64,000 nucleotides of DNA. It comes from Apostichopus japonicus. Lineage: Eukaryota > Echinodermata > Holothuroidea > Aspidochirotida > Stichopodidae. The DNA is taken from positions 23,399,577 through 23,463,576 of the forward strand of contig NC_092582.1 in NCBI RefSeq assembly GCF_037975245.1, given 5' to 3'. The notes under the pieces are model-generated. The model did not search any database. It saw nothing but the letters and a program-made list of their open reading frames with translations, and was not told the origin of the DNA. A program made the translations under genes and the position numbers. Positions 57,501 through 64,000 of the stretch are shown here, one piece after another. The first letter of the stretch is position 1. The number at the start of each line of letters is the position of its first letter.

Positions 57501-57735
57501 CAATTTCATAAGGCTATACCCTTATGATTTTGTCCGATTTTGGCCAAAATCGCTACTTTTTTCATTCTTCCCAAATATTAAATTTATTCTACTCTTGTCA
57601 CCTGGCTAGGAATCCAAAGGGCGCTACACACCACAGGTACAATTTTGGGAATAATTAAAATAGTCCAAATATGAAAGTTCTCAAATCTCTCTCAGACTAC
57701 GTAGAAGGGACTCCCAGCACCCAGTAGACGCTTCT
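54570..57735. repeat. Array of ~337-bp near-palindromic units (about 10)
   Basis: Landmark CAGTAGACGCTTTT recurs at about 54710 (variant), 55041, 55378, 55714, 56186, 56525, 57148, 57472 and 57726, mostly about 337 bases apart. Each unit has a left arm (AGTCGGGATTTTGGCCAAAA through GGGCCAAAAATGAAAGTTCT), a centre with CTCTCAGACTACGTAGAAGG, and a right arm that is the reverse complement of the left. A non-palindromic linker with CACCTGGCTAGGAATCCAAA follows. Open frames of 60-100 codons recur once per unit and are artefacts. The array sits wholly in one intron of the minus-strand gene. Confidence 0.93.
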
Positions 57736-58183
57736 CTTGAGTCAAAAGTTGCATTCAACGAAGCTTTAGTCATTTAAATTAGATATGAAATGACGTCAAG
57801 ATATGGTTATTAAATTTCATGTTTCCACCAAAATATAAGTGTTTATCCCACTCTTGTCACCTGGAAAGGAATCCAAAGGGCGCCACACCGCACCCCATTC
57901 CCGCCCACCCCAACACACACAAAATGTATGTTGTGGCTTGATGATTTCACCATGGTTTTTCGATGGAAGAATGCCCTCGGAGAAAAATATCTTCAATTAA
58001 TTTATTACTAAATAGATTTTGCAATCACAACCTTTGTATCCAGTAAACCTCTTTACGTTTTAAGGGCTTCTTGGAATCCTGCATGGTGAGATGTCATTTT
58101 ACAAAAAATGATTAACCTTGACAGCAATGGCAAGTAATAAAAGGAGACAAAAGCCAATGTGTCTTGTAACGTAATTCACTTAC

Positions 58184-58398
58184 AAATTCTTCACTGGCAT
58201 GGGAAGATGTCATGGATCTGTTGTACTGTGATTCCGGTCTCAGCAGGGCTAGGTGAGGGTGTTTGGCAGTGGTTACCGGGGTGATGATTCGGTCCTCGGA
58301 CATCTCCGACGGTAGAGTCACGTACAGGGTGGAGGCCTTTCCCGATCGTGGTGTAGATGGTTCCTCCAGTGTCTGGTTCTCAGGGGTCGGGAGTGGAG
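58184..58398 (-). CDS. Unrecognised gene, internal exon (TPLPTPENQ..SSHASEEF)
   Basis: 215 nt between TTTGTTGACAG and GTAAGTG on the minus strand. Entry phase 1 completes a Thr codon; exit is phase 0. It encodes about 72 residues beginning TPLPTPENQTLEEPSTPRSG, then ASTLYVTLPSEMSEDRIITP, and ends MTSSHASEEF. Polar and Ser/Thr/Pro-rich, like the terminal exon. Phase compatibility on both sides supports one gene. Confidence 0.8.
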
Positions 58399-59006
58399 CT
58401 GTCAACAAATAAAAAAATAAAAAATTGAAAGGTTGTTCAGAACAAAGGATTTTAATTGCTTGGTATTATACTGAATTGTAAATTTACAGATTAAAATTTA
58501 ATTAATGAAAACAAGGGGTGATATATCAAACTGCATGACACTACTCTATACTCAACATCATGTAAATTAAACGAGTCCTTTTTAAATAAATCTTGAAGAT
58601 ATTACTGACTGGTTGGATTTTGAAGCCTGGGACAGGAAAGCATTGACCAGAAAAGAGGCTCAACTCGGTTCTACTATCTGAGCTACATGCGGTTAATAGC
58701 AATCTTTTGGTTGGGGGTCAGAAGCCACAGAATCTAATATATGGTGCAGCCACCAGGGACCGCACCAGGGATATAAACTGGAGGCAGCAGGGGAAGTTAT
58801 CTCAAGAAAAATTTGTCTTTTGATATAGAACTATTAATAGCAAACAATGAACTGGAAAATCATAAAGGAATTTTGAATGCGATTCAAACCAGTGACTTCA
58901 GAGTTATTATTATTATTGAACTACATTAAGTTCAATGCAAATATAAGTTCAATAGTACAAAATTAATTTCAAGCACATGAATTACATCAATGGTAAATCC
59001 TAAGAC

Positions 59007-59007
<1 letters not shown>

Positions 59008-59036
<29 letters not shown>
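59008..59036. repeat. Poly-A run
   Basis: A run of about 27 A residues, followed by a second run at 59103-59120. Possibly the tails of small retroposed sequences, though no body is recognised. Confidence 0.8.
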
Positions 59037-59037
<1 letters not shown>

Positions 59038-59351
59038 AAATTATGTATTTAATTTGTTTAATGATAGTACTTTTAGCACGTATATTTCAAGTAGATAAAT
59101 CTAAAAAAAAAAAAAAAAAATATGAAATTGATTTAATTAGATGTCAATTTTGTTGTTGTCTGCCAATGAAATAAAAGATGCACTGAAATGTAAAATCAAT
59201 TTTCAGCAACTTTTTACAGCAGAGAGCAAAATCAAAAGAGGGAGACATTTCAGAAACATAACTTTTATGGTGGACCAAAGTTGCTCAAAAAATCCTACAG
59301 GAATATTTGCTTAGTTAGCGAGATGTTGGTGCTCAGGTGGTAGGGAATTTG

Positions 59352-59473
59352 GAGGATGTGACATGGTTATGATACAAGGGAGATGAGGGATGGGTTGATG
59401 ATGGGGAGGTGAGAGGATGTGACATGGTTATGATACAAGGGAGATGAGGGATGAGTCTATGATGGGGAGGTGA
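59352..59473. repeat. 61-bp tandem duplication
   Basis: The segment beginning GAGGATGTGACATGGTTATG occurs at 59352 and again at 59413, nearly identical. Confidence 0.85.
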
Positions 59474-59529
59474 GAGGAGGTTTTTTTGTGGTGGCAATTA
59501 GCAATCTTTAAAGAACCAAACAAACTTAC

Positions 59530-59670
59530 TAAGAGCCAAGTCAAGAGGCTGTGTTGTATAATTGAATGGTTTGGTACCACGTACGCCCGGCTTCAGAGGA
59601 GGCAGGCTTTTAGCCGACACCGACGTGATCTTTCCAGGTAGCTGGAGATGTCCCACATCTGACATAGCAC
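59530..59670 (-). CDS. Unrecognised gene, internal exon (GAMSDVGHL..QPLDLAL)
   Basis: 141 nt between ATTTGCCACCAG and GTAAGT on the minus strand. Phase 1 at both ends. It encodes GAMSDVGHLQLPGKITSVSA then KSLPPLKPGVRGTKPFNYTT and QPLDLAL. The Lys/Pro-rich middle is compatible with a linear binding motif. No known domain is seen. It joins in phase to the exons at 60755-61155 and 58184-58398. Confidence 0.8.
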
Positions 59671-60754
59671 CTGGTGGCAAATCGAGAAATGTTTAATTTA
59701 ATACATGTTGTAAAAAGTAGAGATGGATGGTTAATAATTATAGCGTTAACAGTCGAGAGTTTACTGCTCAAAATAAAGAAATACAGAAATGGGAGTCGAA
59801 AGCAGCTGTTGTCATTAAAATAGTTATAAATGATTAATTTCATAAAATGATACAGTTTAATTTGAATCTATTATTAGTTATAAAATTACTGTTAACCAAA
59901 CATCAAATTGCAACAGAATATAAAACAATGTATAAAAGAGATGTATGAAATGAATATGGAAATGAAATGTAAAAAAATCCTAATATTAATGGGACAAGTG
60001 GCACAACTAGTTGGTAATGAGCCATAAATATGGTAATGGTTAATGACATTGTCAACTATCGTGATTTTTCATATGCAAAGCATAGCTAAAAGGTTTGAGT
60101 TCAATGCATCATTTGCTTTCACTAAAACATATGGTTGAAATATGACAACTATTTTTCACCTTTAACAACAACATATATAATGAAATTCATGTTCCAGTGA
60201 AATCTGCATGGTAAAAGAAATCATCAAATATTATTTAATTTATTAATGAGATAGAGAGAGAAACAGAAAAAACCCTCAGTGAGCATATAACTTTTGTTAG
60301 AGGCTGCACTACTAATTGAGCTAGCTGGCTAAAATATAGAAATCATGTACAGAGGGATTCAAAATGTCTATGAGAGATATTATCAATGACATTATTTACT
60401 GATCTATATAGTCCTCAAAAATGATACAAAACAGACGATACATGGTCAGTTAAAGTCAAACTTTCCTTTTCAGAGAATATTCATTGAGGCTCTTATCTAA
60501 TTTAACCTTCCTTTTAACATCTATGTACAACTTGTCTCCAGAATTTTTTTACAAATCTAAACATGCCAAGATTTTTTTTTTGGATGGGGGCGGTTGGGGT
60601 GGGGTGGGGTGGGGGAGGCAATATTGAGAACATTTAAGTTAAGTCTACTGTTAAATTGCACACAACATGCAAAACAAGCCTTGAAGAGTGACTGATGTTT
60701 TTTGTTTTTCTTGGACCATACTACTCCAAGGGTAGTGCACTATGATTAACATAC

Positions 60755-61155
60755 CGAAGTGATTCTTCCTACGACTGAGGCCTTCAGAGATGGTGGTGGC
60801 TGCAGGCATCAGTGATTGTCCATCCTCATCGTAGACTCGCTGCTGGTCATGTCTCTCATCACCTCTCCCTTGATAAGAGAAAGAGGCGGAGGACATAGCT
60901 GCCGGGTCATCTAGAAACAGCGGCATGGCTGTAGATCTATTCTGCGACGATACCTCCGTCTTCTCAAATTTATGCCTGCCTTCTAATATCGACATCTTTT
61001 GATTCCGGAGGAGTCCCATTGCATGGAGGGGAGGGGGAGCAGGAGGAGAGGTGGTTCCTTGGTCAGAGTCTGTCACGGCCGGCTGGTTGTCAAAGTGGAC
61101 GTGAGGCATCACACGAGCTAGCAGGGCTTGTACCTTGCCTTTGTCAAACAGATCA
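60755..61155 (-). CDS. Unrecognised gene, internal exon (SDLFDKGKVQALLARV..)
   Basis: 401 nt between TTTTGCAG and GTATGT on the minus strand. It completes a Ser codon and exits in phase 1. It begins SDLFDKGKVQALLARVMPHV, continuing a helical segment from the upstream exon. It then becomes polar: VTDSDQGTTSPPAPPPLHAM, LLRNQKMSILEGRHKFEK, and FSYQGRGDERHDQQRVYDED. The short helical N-terminal part followed by a long disordered region suggests an adaptor-like protein. Function is not assigned. Confidence 0.82.
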
Positions 61156-63450
61156 CTGCAAAATTAAATGGAGGCAATGAATTATTTTGACTGCAGATAA
61201 AGTTACTTTTAATAATTATGTTGATTACAGATGCAATTTTTTAGTCTTTTAGTCCATGTACACAGGAAAATCAATATATACTGGTCCAAAGCGGTACTAT
61301 ACAACTATTCCAAAAGCACTAATATATTAGGTAAATTTATCACCATTTTTTCGGATCAAGATACAAAAGTGAGAATTAGTATAGCCAGGGAGGTATGATC
61401 TAAGAGGTAATAGGACCATACAAGACCAGAAAATTGTAATTAATAATAACTTTATCCATTTGATTAATTGATTTGATGGTAAAGTTAGATGATATACCTG
61501 CAGTGCCCAGAATCTTACTAATTTTTCTTCTAATTGTCAATAAACATCTTGTCTGATACAGATCCTCAGTATAGCTTGGGACCAAATATGCAATAAAAGT
61601 CAAGTAATGGTCACCAATGCTCATTTTTCATTGCTAACTTAACGTATATTACGAAACTGAGACATTTCATTACATTTCCATGATCCCTCAATACCCAGCA
61701 TTTAAAATGTTTAAATTTTGTGTAGAAATATTGTAGGATCTGAACTATTGTCTCTTGTGAAGTACTATGGTCCTTGTATACACAAACTGCTATACATTTC
61801 TGCAATTTGGTTTGCAATTTGCTGATTTTGTGATGCAATACTCGATAAATTATTCCCAGCTCAGTGTGAAGTTCTTGGAAAAACTTGCTAGCTAAATTGC
61901 AGAACGCCCAAAATCTAGAGGCGATTCATTTCGACCGACTGCTGCTTAGTAACAATTAGATATTTGTCTGTTTGTTAGTGTATGATCCATTATAAGCAGG
62001 GCCTTCTCAGATTCATAACGCTACAATGTAATGTACCAAATAATCACATACTACTATTTGTGGACCGTATGACAAAGTTATAATAACTTTCTAAACATGT
62101 CATTAAAACAAATGGTAAAGTTAAACCATTGAGTAGATGATTTTGGGAAACACGTACAGAAACCTGTTCTGTACAGTCCTGATGGTATAGACTCAACAAA
62201 ACGTGATCAGACTTGTTTAAGTCTTGTAACAGCTGGATGTTAACATTGTGTATAACTAAATACTTCCTACACGCCATGTTGTTACCACGTCTGGAGTGAC
62301 TGTGTGAAAGGAAACATTCGGTGACACATTCAATATGGATTCTAAACAACTAAACCAGACTGCTTCAATGAATGTAACATAAGTTTATAATTTTACTCTA
62401 ATTTTTGTCAAGTAATAAGGTTTTTTTTAATTTTTCAAGCAGTTAGTTGTATTGGTCATCACTTTTCCAGTAATTTTTGTCACACTCACTAATTAATGTT
62501 CCCGTTATGATTTGTAATTGATCAAAATGAGAAAACCGGCAATCTAAATCATGTTTTTTTTTTTAGTAGTATTTTGTAATCAATCATCACTTAACCTTGC
62601 CAATGCAGGCTACTTTTCTGCCTAGAACTTTGGCCCATCCGTAGAGTTCAAGGGGATGAAAAATTGGGGAAAACTACTCCGTCGCTTTTGTTTATGCCAA
62701 ACATTAATTGGACCCAAGCACAGGCAGGCTTTTTTTTACCTTTCCATTTGAAACGGTTCATTAGGCTGTAGGCGGGACTAGATGTTGAATGCAATCACTA
62801 CTGTATGCCTGGCACCATTACTGATGGCATTTTGTAATGTCTGCTTCTCTCCCCCTCTCTTAAATATTGTTTCCGAAATGTAAGAAATAATACTTGCTTT
62901 TCAGATATCTAGATTAACAGTGACCTACGATTTAATTACCTCATCTAATTATATGCTTCTACAGTATCTACCTTGCCAGCTGATAATCTAGCTTTATATA
63001 CTCAGTTCTCAATATTTCTCTATTAAACAAATTATGCATAGCGCCCTCTATTTCTACTTATTACACCCTTCTACATCCCTTCTAAACCTACCGTACCGAT
63101 GTAATAAATATACATCCGTATTATCACCACAGATAGCTGCTAGAAGGAATAATAAAACAATGCTAGCTTACAAACTTCCCCATTATGTGATAATTCAATA
63201 CAGTAGGACAATTAACACCCATCGAATTATTTGCAAACAATCCCTGACTGACATCCTGAGGTTTTTGATAACCAGGAAATGAGTCCTCCACTGTAGAGTG
63301 TCTTATTATCAACACTTGACACCTTGACAGGTCAAAAAGGCAGTGTTGCTCAAGTATTATGGGGATTAATACTCAGATGACTGTGTTTGTTTGGCTGCAG
63401 TATAGATATTTAGCAATATAAAACTGGTGACAAAATAAATTGCACAATAC
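61156..63450 (-). other. Intron of the minus-strand gene
   Basis: 2.3 kb of AT-rich sequence between matched splice sites. I see no repeats of note, RNA gene or further exon in it. Confidence 0.7.
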
Positions 63451-63516
63451 CTTTCCTTGGTGTGCTCCAAGATTTCTAACATAACTTCTCTGGGTAAGCT
63501 GAGCAACTGAGCAATT
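63451..63516 (-). CDS. Unrecognised gene, most upstream exon in the window
   Basis: 66 nt between CCTTTCAG and GTATTG on the minus strand. It encodes IAQLLSLPREVMLEILEHTK plus E, with one incoming base and two outgoing bases that form Ser with the next exon. The amphipathic Leu-rich sequence looks like a short helical domain shared with the start of the next exon. The gene must continue upstream, probably beyond 64000. Confidence 0.75.
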
Positions 63517-64000
63517 CTGAAAGGATTCGAAAAAGAGAAAAAAATAGCGAATATTAACGATCAAATTCGAATAAGTTTTCTCTATTAACGGGTCATTACT
63601 TATAGGAGATTAAGACTGTCGTTTTGGTGGAGTATATGGTTTTCATTATTTGCCTATAACTTACAGTATTATAGATACTTGCTTACAGTAGCAAGTGACC
63701 GATGAATGACGCTGGGATGTAGGACACTAAACACATCCATGGACTAGTACACCGGATCAGAAGAATTGATGAGGTGATGGACTCTGCCAATAGTCGTATG
63801 TGATCATAGGTTTATAGATCATCTGTATTACAGCAGCTCTTAACATCTCACGAGACAGACAATCTACCATTAATTTCTGAGACTTTCTACAACCACCCCC
63901 CACCCCCCACTCCCACCCCCACTACCTCCTTAAGAATGAATTTACATAAGGATAACAAAGTCCAGAAGATACTTCCTCATTTTACACTGTAGTATTTTTG
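63517..64000. other. Upstream intron of the minus-strand gene
   Basis: No exon with the required phase is recognised. A C-rich tract lies at 63893-63925. Confidence 0.5.

Overview
The window reads as nuclear DNA of a multicellular animal, most likely a marine deuterostome such as an echinoderm. This placement is inferred from gene content and repeat style, not from a species match. Genes are split by long introns with GT..AG borders. Most of the sequence is AT-rich non-coding DNA full of microsatellites, minisatellites and decayed transposons. Nothing looks bacterial, and I see no operons, CRISPR array or phage.

Four gene loci can be supported. (1) 6949-10507, plus strand: the last three exons of a nuclear receptor, best read as NR6A (GCNF/HR4 group); its DNA-binding-domain exons lie outside the window. 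(2) 31164-42175, plus strand: a complete four-exon DPM2 gene of 80 codons. (3) 45800-51247, plus strand: a decayed multi-exon ALDH9A1-like aldehyde dehydrogenase pseudogene with stops, frameshifts and the catalytic cysteine codon changed to tyrosine. (4) 63516-52187, minus strand: the 3' part of an unrecognised gene, six phase-consistent exons including a 27-nt microexon, ending in a proline/serine-rich, acidic C-terminus.

Between the genes lie large structures. 720-5275 holds arrays rich in AGGTCA nuclear-receptor half-sites. 18399-30860 is a head-to-tail duplication (copy A 6.8 kb, copy B 5.7 kb) whose copies serve as filled and empty sites for each other's transposon insertions. DPM2 intron 3 holds Penelope-like and LINE remnants and a 27-bp minisatellite. 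43965-48625 is a second tandem duplication carrying a GGCTACT-type minisatellite and one ALDH pseudo-exon. 51290-52110 is a roughly 117-bp minisatellite. 54570-57735 is an array of roughly 337-bp units, each a near-palindrome, inside an intron of the minus-strand gene.

The genes do not form one pathway. The receptor is a nuclear transcription factor, DPM2 is an ER membrane subunit for dolichol-phosphate-mannose synthesis, and the ALDH copy is dead. The most informative content is the transposon record: three hAT-like insertions with 8-bp target duplications (two with paralogous empty sites), a further hAT-like element nested inside one of them, and a TTAA-duplicating element with two empty sites.
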